Shown piece by piece: positions 1 through 12,400 of a DNA stretch of 64,000 bases; the stretch's first letter is position 1, and the number at the start of each line of letters is the position of its first letter. Origin of the DNA: Melanocharis versteri (taxonomy: Eukaryota; Chordata; Aves; Passeriformes; Melanocharitidae). Under the pieces are notes generated by a model, which was given only the letters and a program-made list of their open reading frames with translations, was not told the DNA's origin and ran no database searches. Both the position numbers and the translations under genes were made by a program. The DNA lies in the NCBI GenBank assembly GCA_013397845.1, contig VZTG01007868.1, positions 881,082-945,081 of the forward strand. Direction: 5' to 3'.

Positions 1-2540
1 GCTGGGGCTCTGCAACCAGAAGGCTTCCAAATTAAAAATGGAAATTCTGGGGGAGAGGGGGTGCAACTGAAGTTTTTCCTCATTCTCAGGTAATTGAGAA
101 ACTCACTCAATCCCTCCATGCAAATATCCAGGTATTTTGTTAATGCACGCCAGACCACATGCTCCACCTGTGATTTAGACAGCCTCTTCCTTGCCCCAAA
201 CCCTGCTCTTGCCTACACAAGACTTAGACATGGCGATAAAATCTGGGTGATGTGGAGATAAATCTGGAGCTGAATGCTTCTTTCCACAGGTTTAAGCAGC
301 AGGTAAGACCCTGGTTTCACTGTGAAGTTCATGAGTGAATCCAGTTTCAGCTGATTTCTACAAACCTAGAATATTTGCAAGAGTTCTCACAGCACAAGAG
401 ATCCCTTATTCTCCATTTCTGCTACTCTAAAATTTAATCACTTCTGTTTTTAAAAAGGCTTACTTCAACTTTGCCTGAGAGACTCATTTACAGAATCACC
501 ATCTATTTATTTCTAACTAAAGAGGAAGATCTATCTAAAAACCCAGTGTGAGAAGATCTACCCTGCACCACTTAAAATAAAATTCCTACTAGAGCTGGAC
601 AAGTTCTGACATTATCAACAGTGCTGTTGCATAAGGACAGAACCAAACAGCAGTTACATTGCTCCTGGTATCTGGAGCATAAGAAATGTAAGTGGGAGCA
701 AAAACTGATTGCTTGGCAATAGTCTTTCTTCTCATATTGATACTCCTGATAGCATGAAAATCCTACAAGGATTTGTAAGCAAAAGAAAGGAAAATGAACA
801 AGCAAAAAGCCCTACACATATTAAGAAAAAAATAATCCAAGGGTGTAATTTTGAATTTGAGTAATTAGCATGTAAGATTGTTTTCTAATGGTTCAGCTGC
901 AGAGCCCGGCCTCCCCAGGAGCCTGGCTGAGGCTGGGTAAAGCACTGGACAAAGCATTAGTGACATCAGCTGCTGCCTGTGGGGCCACGTGGGTATGAGA
1001 AATGCAGAGCGCAGTCACTAAATTATGTGCCTGAAATGATGCTAAGCTCTTGTATATAAATGAGGATAACATGTTTTGATAATGACCAATAATCCAATCT
1101 GTGTCAGCAATCCCATGCAGAGGTTTAATGGTCAGACTTCCATCCTCTCACTGACTGGGGGAATGGCCTTTGGCACTGTTCCCATCAACCTCAGTCCATC
1201 AGCAGTGGCATCATCTGACTGAAATGGGGCCAGAAAGAGGCCTCGGGTCCCGGGAAGGCTACCACAGATAAGACAGCCTGCAGGGACTCCTGGACTCTGG
1301 GTGTACTGGGGACACACCAGTGGTGTTAGTGACAACAGCAAAGGGTCTGAGGAAATTACACCAGGTTTTGTGTTTGTGACTCAATGGCAGGGTCTTCCAG
1401 CATCTTTGGAGACAGCAACAAAGTGTTTTCCAAAGATAAGCAAATGAATGTGACCTTCATGATCAATAAGAATACAGTCTACAAAACCATGTAATGATTA
1501 TCTAGATCATGTTTACATCTAAGCAAGTATTTCTCGCTAAAAAGTAATGTTACCAAAATCATTGATACTTCAACATAATTTTAATCCTCTGAGACTTTCA
1601 TCTTTGAATAGCCCTAACAGGAGAGTAAAGCATTAAATCTTTTTATTTTCATATATTATACATGCATAATACATGGAAATAAAAATGAATTAGGAGATTG
1701 TAGTATTCCTTACACATCCCATTATGTTCAGCTACCATCACAAGCCCATCACATGTTCCTTTATCACAAGCTGATGAAAGAAAATCCCCTTGCAAATGGA
1801 CATACCACATCCCAGAACTGCTCTTCCTTTGCAAGTGGCTCTTCTGGGTTTAAGTCCAGGGAGAGGAATTTGCTGTTTGTGGCACGAATTTCTGCTAAGC
1901 CACTTTGTGCCTGCACTGCTGATCATCAGCCTTTGTATCACTACAAACTCAAAGCCTTTGTTTTCTTGGGGGAGCTGAAAATCATCGGGAACTAAGTAAA
2001 TGTACCATCATCTTGGTTTCAGAGCTCTGCCTGAAGAGAAATGGGAATGCTTCCAGAAGCGTTTCCTTTAGGTCTTTTTCTGCATTCTGTCCCCAGCTTT
2101 CATACCTAACTGTCTGTGCTCCTTATGAAAGGGCCCAGACCTTTGTTCCTCTTCTGTTCATGGCAAAAGGTAACACCCTCACAAGGCTAGTAGTCATAAA
2201 AAGTTTACTGCGGCATTTTGGCTCAAAAAGGAAAAAATAAAAAAAGGCTGCTGACTGGAAATTTTTGTGGGAATTAATTCTGGCAGATATGGCAGAAAAC
2301 ACACACCCAAGCAGCAGGGTGACCTGATTTTCTAAATGGGCTTGGGAAATACTGTTTATAATTAGGAACACGGATTGCTCATATTTGTTTGAGAATCACT
2401 GAAAATGGGAAACATAATTGTAATTTGTTAGAAAATGTTTTGGTGAAAAGGACTCTACTGTATTTCCACTAACTACCACCCCCCTACAGAAGACCATGCT
2501 AAATAGAAAACTCAATTCCAAGGGCAGGAGAAGCCCTGAC
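1..2540. other. Downstream flank of SSBP2, no recognisable gene
   Basis: The sequence is AT-rich and non-repetitive. No exon of the expected neighbour ACOT12 (next to SSBP2 in human) was recognised. One plus-strand frame, 1082-1447, stays open for 122 codons apart from a single TGA at 1220-1222; I do not recognise its translation. Confidence 0.6.
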
Positions 2541-2542
2541 AC

Positions 2543-2548
2543 TTTATT
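2543..2548 (-). promoter_or_regulatory. Candidate distal polyadenylation signal of SSBP2 (AATAAA)
   Basis: A second minus-strand AATAAA lies about 890 nt past the stop, in the context GCAATAAAGTGTCAGG. It could end a longer 3' UTR. The sequence alone does not show which hexamer is used. Confidence 0.3.
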
Positions 2549-2872
2549 GCTAGATTCTATAGCAATTGGAGCTCACTTACAGTAACCTTATAGTACTCTA
2601 TATAAACTGAGAAGCTTGTATCAAATTCAGGCTTCCATTTAAAATAGATATTGCAGATATTAGGCTTCAATTAAAGAAGAAAAATAACCTTCAGTGCTTT
2701 TTTTTTTCTCTTAAAGGCAAAGTATCAAAAAAAATCCCCAAACTAGGTGGAAGTTATTAAATTTCTCCAAAAAATTAAGATGAGCTTTCTTCTATTTCTT
2801 GAGACAGTAAAATTTGTGATTCACAGGGTAGCTGGTATCAAACACAAGTTAATGAAAGCTCGTATAAGCAAT

Positions 2873-2878
2873 TTTATT
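2873..2878 (-). promoter_or_regulatory. Candidate proximal polyadenylation signal of SSBP2 (AATAAA)
   Basis: The minus strand reads AATAAA about 560 nt past the stop codon. A GT-rich stretch (TTGTGTTTG) lies about 25-35 nt farther on, the usual arrangement of a cleavage site. This is a motif match only. Confidence 0.45.
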
Positions 2879-3118
2879 CCTATCCATAATGGCAGACACT
2901 AACAAAATCAAAAGAATTTATCCTTTGAGTTCAACTTAAAAAATAACTTATAAAGCAGTGATATATGCAACATAAAACAGTTCAGGAGGGGAGAGGGAAA
3001 GCAAATTTTAATAATTAAAATGTAAACGTGAAAAAAAAAAAAAATAAATGGAATAAAAGTCCCTACTTCTGATTTCTACGTAAGATGTCACGTGATCCTA
3101 TTTTACAGTGTCCTGGGG

Positions 3119-3193
3119 TCTGTGTGTGTGTGTGTGTTTGGTGTGTCACACACACACACCCCACGCCGACCCACGCATGTACACACACAGACA
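3119..3193. repeat. (TG)n tract followed by (CA)n tract in the SSBP2 3' UTR
   Basis: About nine TG units are followed, after a short interruption, by about seven CA units and further CA-rich sequence. The two halves are complementary, so the transcript could fold into a GU/AC hairpin. It lies between the stop codon and the candidate polyadenylation signals. Confidence 0.85.
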
Positions 3194-3435
3194 GGCGCCT
3201 GCAGCTCCACCTTGGGCACTTCTCTCATGCCACTCCTTACAGCTGTCTCGAGCATGTTTGGGACCCACTTCCTTGACAAAACGGGGGAGATGGTAGGAAA
3301 AAAAAAAACAGGTGGGTCTGATTGTGTCTGAGATCCTTTAGTTAAACTGTACACTGGGACGAATAATTTTCTTCTGCAGTAGCTCTCTGGAGAGGGCCAA
3401 CTCACTGTGGTCTTCATGGCGACACTTGTGAACGG

Positions 3436-3465
3436 TCACACACTCATTGTCATGCTAGGGGAGTA
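3436..3465 (-). CDS. SSBP2: SSBP2 exon 17, coding end (residues 353-361 and stop)
   Basis: The acceptor is TTTTGCAG. The exon reads YSPSMTMSV followed by TGA at 3436-3438. This nonapeptide is the C-terminus of SSBP2 and SSBP3 as I recall them. The exon continues into the 3' UTR toward lower coordinates. Confidence 0.97.
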   Translation of the reverse strand, partial: YSPSMTMSV

Positions 3466-6400
3466 CTGCAAAAGAGGAATCCACACTTTAACAAACATTT
3501 ACGCCCCACCCTAGGTAGCTACATCCACACCTGGACTGCAGACACGGGTTCAGAGCTCCTCGAGCTCCCTCCTCAATTTGTGCTGCAGCCTCTGTTGGGG
3601 CTGTAGTTCAGTTTGTGTCCCCAAAACTCCTGCTGTGCTTCTCTCATGCAAAAATACAGCCACTGCTGACAAAGGCAACTCCCCTGAGGGCTGTTTTGGT
3701 GTTACCTGGGTGCTGTGATGAACCAATACCTCACTGAGGCTTTCTACACCCCTTCCTGCCCAGTGCTGGCTACTGGGGAATTTACCTGGGTAGGTGCCTT
3801 TTCTGAGGCAGACTGGCTGCATTCATGGGTAGCTGAATCACTGGAACATTTTGGGGAGTTTTTGATTACATTAGGGAAAGAAAGGAACAAAGATACATAT
3901 GGCTGTGATTAAATTAGGCTTTTGGTCTGTGTTATTTTGTGTTAGCAATTTTAGGGGGCAAGCTGAATCAGGGACCAGTGGTCATTCTCCTTTATGAGAA
4001 CCAAAAATTCAGTCCCCACATCACACTATTGTAGTGACACAAACTGAACTGCAGCCTTCACCTGAGCTACAGCCATCCTCAGGTTAGCACTGCTTCATTA
4101 AAGTAATCAATGGGACACCACAGTGCCTAGAAGAAATGCACATCTATACACCTCATCTGTTTTTAAATTGAAAACTGTGGACTGCAGAAACAATTTGGCC
4201 AAAAGTCCTCTTCAGTAGAGAAAAATGTTCAAATATAAGAAGATCAGCACTTCGAAAATTGAGAGAAGAAAAAGGAACGATAAATTTGCCTGTGCAAAAC
4301 CAAATGTGCCCTAAATATCCTGCCAAGTCTTGAGTTCCAAGCTGGCCATTTCCAAGTGTCCAAGCATATAGAAAAAGTGTTTTACATGGGTCTTCCCTAT
4401 CATGTCAATTATACAGGTCTGACTGCCAGCTCCGAGGCTTTAAAGCAAAGCACCTGCCCAAGTAATTTCCTGTATCTGAGCCAAGGTATCCAGGGAATCA
4501 CCTTGGGAATCAAACCATGGTCTCAAGGTCTTTAGGATTTTTAACTTGTTATTAAGCCCTGCATTGTTACCCACCTCTAACCAAAATTTGTGTTGAACTG
4601 AACAGCAAATCTGCCTCAGAAAGGACTCCATGATAACACCTACTCTGAGCAGCCAAGTGGCAAAATATGGATCAGAAAGCAAAGCAGCTCCCCAGGAGGA
4701 CAGAGCAACTCATGTTAGGGAGACAGCGGTCCCTGGGAGCAGACAGGGACACCCCTGGCATGTGTCACTCCTGCTTTGCAGGCACACATCTCAACAAAAC
4801 CTTCAGAAATCTGAGTCTCTGCCTCTTCCAGGCAGCACAACAACACCCAGAACCCAGCAAGTGTCTGAGAACACTGATTTTCTCTGGGGTGCCACTGATG
4901 TCCTCTTGTTCCCACGGCCCTGTTTCAGTGACCCTGCCTGCCCCCAGCACAGCAGAGCGTGCCAGGCTGGGAGCCAAGGGCTGCCAGAACAGGGACCACA
5001 TTTCATGGGGGTGCTGTGCTTACTGCCATTTTGGCAGATATTAAACACTGCTCTTTTTGGGTTGTGTATGACAGTTTTCTTCAACACTCCACACAACCTG
5101 AATGCGTGCCCACCAACAGCCAACTGGCAGAAACTCTTCCTTTTCACTAGCTAAAAAAGAAAACCTCCCAAAACTCCTCAAAATCTGATTCCCATGGTAT
5201 TTTCCATGGAACTCAACTATGCTGTGATCTAACAGAAGCTGTTTGCTGAGCTGCAGGTCACCACTGGCATAGGTGATGAGGTTACACTCCTATTTAGGGA
5301 CTTAGATGTGGATTCAGAAACCCAGCTTCAGGCACATGAGAATGACAATACCACTGTCTTGCTCTGTAAAATGTTTACACCATGTTTTGCTGCTTTGAGC
5401 ATTATCCATTTAAAAAAAAAAGCATAATTTGCCTCAGAATGAACACTAGTGGGAAACTTTGCCTTTTATGGGTGTAACAGCACACTTTGCAACATGGAAT
5501 CTGCTGGTGCTCTGATTATATACTTCAGTGTAAACCCTGCTTTTTCATTGACCTTGTGGCCCAGACAGTTCCTGCAGTAAATCTATGCCTCCCACCTTTT
5601 CCAGTTTCAGCTCTCTTTTGCACAGCATTTTTTATTCAAATCAATACTGTATTTTCAGAAACTACTAAAAAACATGCATGACACAGTGCTGCACTACAAG
5701 CACACTACAAAACCTGTAAATTTTCTTTTTCTAAACGAAAGGCCAGAGATGCAGGTTCACCTTTGCTACCCAACAACCCAGGTAATGAAATACTTACACT
5801 CTCACTCTGGAAAGGGTTTAGGAAGTTTCCACCCATCTCACTGTCATCCCTGGGAGTGCCAGGCTGGTTGCTCATGCTCATATTACTGGGAGAGTTCTGT
5901 TAAATAAGATTGCAAAATACAGGTTCAGTGCTGCAGGTTTCAGTTCATTTCCCAGCCTCACCAGGTGTTCCCAGGGCATGCTCCACACAGCACTTGGTGC
6001 ACTCAGGTGCACTGTGCACTGCACTGGGCTTCTCAAGGACAAAAAATCAGCCCCAGCAGGGTTCTGCATGATTCAATCACTAATTTTAGCCTGTTAAGTA
6101 ATGTTCTCTTCCCTGAAGGAAGGATTATTTACCTGTGCCTCATTTTCAGAATATAGCCAGCATCTGCTTCTGCTGAAGTCAAGAAAAGCTATAAAAGGCT
6201 GCAGCAGGGATATGAGGAAGTTCTGTCACCACATTAAATCATGTGGTTGAATGCAGCCACGTCTGTGAGCCCTGACATATGTGAGTTATGGGTATGTACT
6301 GAAAGATAGACAAAAGATGTACTTGAGGGCAAGATGGATCTGGTCTGCACAGACCTTTGCATAGGCCTGTGCCTGAGGTCTGCTCATCGTGGTCACAATT

Positions 6401-9400
6401 TACTGAAATAGCAACAACCCAAAGCCTTCCAAAAATTAATTGTTACTCTTTTTCTTACAGAAGTGCACAGCAGCTTCTGCAACTTCAGAAGGAGACTGGG
6501 TGAAACAAGGTAATTGCCACAGAAATCATGGTGCATCAGTAGCTCACACGTGGTTATTGTACACACTACAATTAGTCAGATGCTCTTGCAAAGCTGGTTT
6601 GCAGTACCCTGCCATGCCTGGACCATGGGCAACCCTCTTTCCATCACTGTGACATCTCCTACTTAGAAGACTCATGATGGAAAGAGAGCAGTCAGGGAAA
6701 GGGAGGAATGAAGCCATGGACCATAATGAAATCCTTACATCTATCACAGTTCTTTCCTTGGCTTTTTTTTTAACCCAGAAAAATGAAATGCAATATAAAT
6801 ATAAATACCAAACTAATTGCATACATGACATGCAAGCAGAAATTCTTCACCAGAAATGCAGCTCAGAGAGTTGGGTCAAAAGCCCTGCCTGAGCCCTTCT
6901 GCTTTCTTCACTCTAATTCACTGCTTCCAGAACTGTGGTCCTCAGGGCCACTGGACAACACGTCCATCAAAGACAACTAAAAGCCTAACGAGGTTATTAA
7001 CATCAGCCAATCAAGTTTGCTGTCCAGTGAAGCCAGCACACCAGCTATTGAGGGACCCGTGGCTCAGAGAAGGTTGAATCTCTTGCCTTGGCTCTGCCCC
7101 TGCTGCTGCACCTTCAGCAGGCATTAATTCAGGAGAGCCCATGGCCTGTGTTACACAGGAGGTCAGGCTACACAATCACACCACCCCCTCTGGCCTTAAC
7201 ATCCGGGAACATAAAGACCTTGTCACATTTATTTTATATGATGCTCCTGCACTTTTGCTCATTCCTGGGGGATTTCCCCCTATTTTATCTTGCTCTGTGT
7301 AGAACTAAGCGTTGACATTCTGCCATGGCTACAGCATGCCAGCCCCAAAGGGCCCAATTCCTGAAAAAAATCCCGTTGTAGTGACTCCCCCAGGTTGCTT
7401 TTGTGGCCACTTGGGGTTCAGCACTGTAGCTCCAGCTGGGATTTTCCAAAGCAAGAGCCTCTGATACCTGCACAAATTTCATGGGCAGTGCAATAAATAC
7501 AGGTTATTCATGTTTATTTATTATGCATAATTTCAGTTCATTTACTGCCCTCATCTCAATCTACTTCATAAGAAACTTTATGTTCTGCCATTCAGCCAAT
7601 TTAATCAAAATCTTCTCTAAAAAGCTATGAATTCTGTGAGCTGTACTGATTCAGCCAGGACTGGATCCATGTTCTATGGAGAACTGTCTTAAGGCAAAAT
7701 TAACAGCATTTTTCTTGTAGTTATTTAAAAAACACATAGATCAAATGTGATTTCTGTGAGTTATTCATGCAGGTTAACATATTGTGAGACTTCCAGGTAC
7801 ATTGTTTAGGACCCTAGTTTTGACAGCTGCTGATACCTGTACCAGCACATAGTGAACAGCTATAAGAGGAATACTGGCTTTAAAAATTATCCCATGGGAA
7901 TGGAATTTTTTTGGCTTTTTTCCCTTAAAAAACGCTGCAGTTTGCAATAAAATAGTGAAGAAAAAACACAGGCTTTGATTAAAAACATGCTGTGTGCTGG
8001 TTATCTGACAGGAGGGTTTTACTGAACCCATCACTGCACAGCCCAGCCCAGCACAGCTGAGGCAACGTGGTCTTTTCCATCCATCACTTTACTTTGTGCA
8101 GTCTGAAAATGTTATAAAACTGAAGAACACAGGGTCCTCTTTATTTATGCCCCTTTACCAATACCACATCAGCTCATTAATTCCTAAGTTAATGATGATC
8201 ACGTCCATAGCAGTTTTATTTTTACAGGAGTGATGCATTCAAATATTATTTTTGTAGATGCAAAACCCCCGCAGATTAAACTCACATCCATTTCCAGCTA
8301 TTTAATGGTTGTGATATCAAAACAGTAGTTCTTCTGAAACTACTTCTTAATCTAGTTTTTGTGAATTTATCCTGAGGATTAAGGTATTAACATTACCTTA
8401 CAGAGGTGACAAACCCAATCCTGCAATACCCTAAGGAGATTGTCCCAAATTTACATTTGACTAAAATTGATTACTAGACCTGGTTTTGTTTATTTTGAGA
8501 GTATCAAAGACTACAACATGATCAGTCAGATTATGAACTGGAGGAAATTATATATAATATAGATATGATACAATAAAGGTGCATAACAAAAAGATTCATA
8601 ACAGAGACAAAGGAAATGAGTTTAGAATAAAACACTCTAAAAATTCAAAATATTTGATTAGATACTCACTTTGGAAATACTGTCCATGTCTCCTGAGCCT
8701 GAAATTAAAATATAAAATTGCTCAGTTAGTTTCGAGCTGAAGTTAATCCAATAGTTTTTTTCATAGAAAATACATAGTGCAACATCGACATTTAAAAATA
8801 TAACCAACTCAGTAAAAGTTTACAGTTGGTTCAGAATAATCCACTCAATCAATCTGAGGCTCCATCAACTTTTCATGCATTACGTGTACTGAGTATCTCT
8901 TAGGAGAAACCAGATCCTGATAAGCAGAGTAACAGAAACCAAATAAAAATAAATATAAGGGGCAAGAGACTATTGAAAACTAATTGAGGGTTTTTTTCCT
9001 GTGCTGTAGCTCCCACCTCAGGTAAAGCCAAGATTAAAGGAAATGCAACTTTAGGATGGACGAACCAAGAAAAGCATTTTTTAGGCAAAAGACACGTATT
9101 TTCAGGAAAGACAAATTCTGGAAGAGTACTGAGTACAAAAGTAGAAGAGTATCACAGCAAAACAATCAGAAATGGAGCTGCGGGAGAAGACTGAAGCAGC
9201 TGTTTCATACAGCCAGGCAAATTAGGGCTGAGAAGGAATATGATTTCTCTCTCTAAAAACGTCAGATACATAGATGTTACCAAGAGTTATTCTGTCATGG
9301 CCCAAAAGGATAAATTACGTGCTAGTACATGTAAAATACTCCTGTAACTGTTGCAAGTTAATTTTTCATTTCAGCTAAGGAGAAATAATTCTCAGGCTGT

Positions 9401-12400
9401 AGAAAGTGGCAGAAAAAAGTGTGGCTGCCTCTCACACAGATTTTCATTGATTTGAATGCAAAGTGCATCATTAATAGTTAAACCAACTGTCCATTTTAGG
9501 ATTGTAATAGGTAAAGAAAGGCTGTAAAAGTGTCCTTATATAAAGTAATCTAAAATTTCAGGGACATGCTTTCCTTAAAAAAAAGTAGTTCTCTTTAGGA
9601 GATAGATGCCTGTGCTGAATTGTCATTGTTCACAACAAGTCTGCTCAGTAAGCCTCAATGAATTTTTTTTTATTGCCACAGCCTCTTCAAATAATTCCCT
9701 TTATCTCACTGATGTATATACAACTTTTTTCCCGTACATTTTAACATGTCCTCCACAGAACTCCCAAGATTTAGTCACAGAAAACAGCACTGCCATGAAA
9801 ATTCACGACGCTGGCAATATTTACTGTTACTGTTACCTAATGATCCGTTCATATGATGTGAGTCCATTCCACCCAGTCCGCTCATGGGTCCATCTGAGCC
9901 TGGCCCCAGTGGAAACTACAAAAGGAGCAGGCATTAAAACATGTACAATTATTTTTCACACAACGTAATAAAGAGAAAATATTCCTCAGGAGAGGGGGAA
10001 AAAAGAGAGCAAGGAAAAATCCTCAGCTCTGAATGAGAAGAGACTCTCGAGTCCCATTCAGACCTTTAAGAGAAGGTCTCTCACGAAGACTGAAAACCAG
10101 CTTCTATTTTGGTCACTTTTTGGACTTTCATGATTTTTGGAGACTGTCATCTCTGTAGGCTGGGATCCAACACAGTAATAATTCATTATTTACTTAAATG
10201 CTTTTTGTTTGACTTTCCAGACTGCTGCTGGCAACTCAGCCCTACCCCCACTGAAGTTATAGGGAACTTTCATAACCCTCTTAAATCCATCAGTGATTAA
10301 TTAACAGCTCTCAACCCCCACCTGACCTATACAGAGTTGGAAAGCTCCCCATCACCTTCACAACTCGAGCAGTTTCTGTCCAATTCCAGTAATTAACCTT
10401 AAATTTAGTTAAAAGACATTACCATTATAGCCAAACAATCTGCAATTTACTGCATAATGACTTAGCATACCTACATATATTGATTTTTAAGTTCTACTGG
10501 CTTTTTTTTTCGCCAGAGGCCCATAACTGAAGAGCCACCCATAAAAATGGAAAGCTTAGCAATACTGATAGCTGATGGAAACGCAGTGTTTGGATGAACA
10601 AAAGGCTGCACTACTCAAAGAAAGATGTAAGTACATTCATATTTACATTAGGTCTGTTGGGCCCAGGTGGCACAGCGTTCATTAAAGTGTACATGTTGTC
10701 TCCAGAGTTGGTTGAATCTGTAATAAGAGATTATTTTAAGTGCTGAAATACACTTTTCAATAAAATTACTCACCTCATACATTTCCTGTCATTCTGTTCA
10801 TATTATTACTGTGCCTCAATTCCATACACAGTGGCAATATAATGGCAGATTTTATTCCCTTTCTATCCATTGCTGCCACACAACAGGGCTATGAAAAGAA
10901 ATAATTGCCATGGTCCCCAGGTGACTACTTCTGGGCTCTAGTTTTATGCATGACTGTTAAAAGGTTTATAAATCACCAAGAATCTGTAACTATTTAATTC
11001 CATAAACCCTCTGTTTCTGGGAGTTCTAAATTTCTTCGTTCATCTTCAATAATATCCATAGAACAGGAGTTTGTTTCTTAGCAGTGCTTCCTGTAATTTG
11101 TTTTCCCTCTGTAATAAATGATGAAAAGCTTCTCCTTACACAGACTGAGAGTTACAGTTTTTTGCTCTCATCCCTGTCAAGTCCATAAGATTTTGAATAT
11201 ATCCAACTCTTCAGTGGAACACTGTGCAAAGGTCCTTCACCCTGAGGGAGGCTTTAGCTGAGGTGTCCTCATGGTGCAGCCTGGTGCAATGCTCGCAAAA
11301 AAACCCCCAAATGACAAAATCTGCAAGGAGAATGACCTGGCAAAAGTCTGTATACATCCCTAAGGGGATAGTGTGATTTTAAAAAATATATTGGCAACTC
11401 TGGAAAATCAGTATCGGCACAGAAAATAAAAAGAGCTCAGCACTCTGTACCCAGACCCAGCCGTCTGGTGCGTGCAACAGGAAGATAAATCAAGGGTTTT
11501 GTCTACTAATTAATCTTTCCAAGATGATTTTCTAAGCATTATTCCAAGCAAATAATTCCATTATATACAGAACACTATGTATCACTGGAACATTCGAATA
11601 TGCTGTCGGAGGAAGAAGGGGAACGGGAAAGCTTTTAGCCTAAAGTAAAACTGGCCTATGAACTTATTTTTAATATTCAGTGAAGCTGGTAAAAAGTTCT
11701 TTATCCACCAGATCCTTTCACAACACACATCCCTGGCTGTCCCCATGTTCTGCTGGCTCGTGTCAGAACACCCAGGGCACGGCTGGGCTCTGGGAATCCT
11801 TGAGCTGTTGGTCTCAGAGGTGAGTAAATACCTTGGCAAAACTCACAGGTGGCCAATTTCTCAGTGTTTTCATGCTTTGGAAAACAGAACTTCAAAATAT
11901 CTTTACCTTAGGTTGCCCCTTTTTGTTTGTTTGTTTTTGAGGGGTTTTATTTGTTTTGGTTTTGATTTTTATTTATTTAAATCCCTGGAATTGTATTCAA
12001 TGAAGTTATTATACTGGTGCAGTAAGTTTTCATGGCTGGTTAGGAGACCTCCCTACCCTCCTGTGCTGGAGAGGTCAGAAAGTAGGGAAAAAAAACCTGA
12101 TATAGAAAATATAGACCAAATAATTTATTGCTATCTGATTATTTATTAAAAAAATAATTTGTGTACTTCCTAAAGTCCCTTAAATTTTTTTTATTTTCAA
12201 GTATATTTCAGTACCTGCAGGACTAGGCATGATGGGTGTTCCTGGTGGCCCTCCTCCTCCTGGAGGACCCTGGGGAGAATAAAAATTGTCAGTTAGCGTG
12301 AAATAAAAGGTTAGAGAAAACCTAAAACAGACACACAAAAAAAAACCCAACAAAAATCCATCAAGGAACATATTTTTTTAAACTTTTGGGTATTTCCATG

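Larger units (their letters stand above)
2855..3435 (-). other. SSBP2: SSBP2 3' UTR (distal end inferred)
   Basis: Non-coding sequence follows the stop on the minus strand. The first 100 bases are moderately GC-rich. Farther down is a mixed (AC)n/(GT)n tract around 3119-3190, then an AT-rich tail. The lower limit is placed about 20 nt past the AATAAA at 2873-2878, which is followed by a GT-rich stretch. A longer form ending after the hexamer at 2543-2548 is also possible. Confidence 0.6.

Noticed and set aside
1787..1945. Minus-strand stretch of about 50 codons near AG and GT dinucleotides that resembles an exon
   Set aside because: No protein family recognised and the flanking signals are weak. 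It does not resemble ACOT12, the expected neighbour.
4630..5154. 174-codon plus-strand open frame in intron 16
   Set aside because: It has no recognisable protein features, and competing open frames occupy both strands of the same GC-richer stretch.
8900..9256. Short open frames on both strands between exons 14 and 15
   Set aside because: They are intronic, with no conserved motif and no splice-supported continuation.
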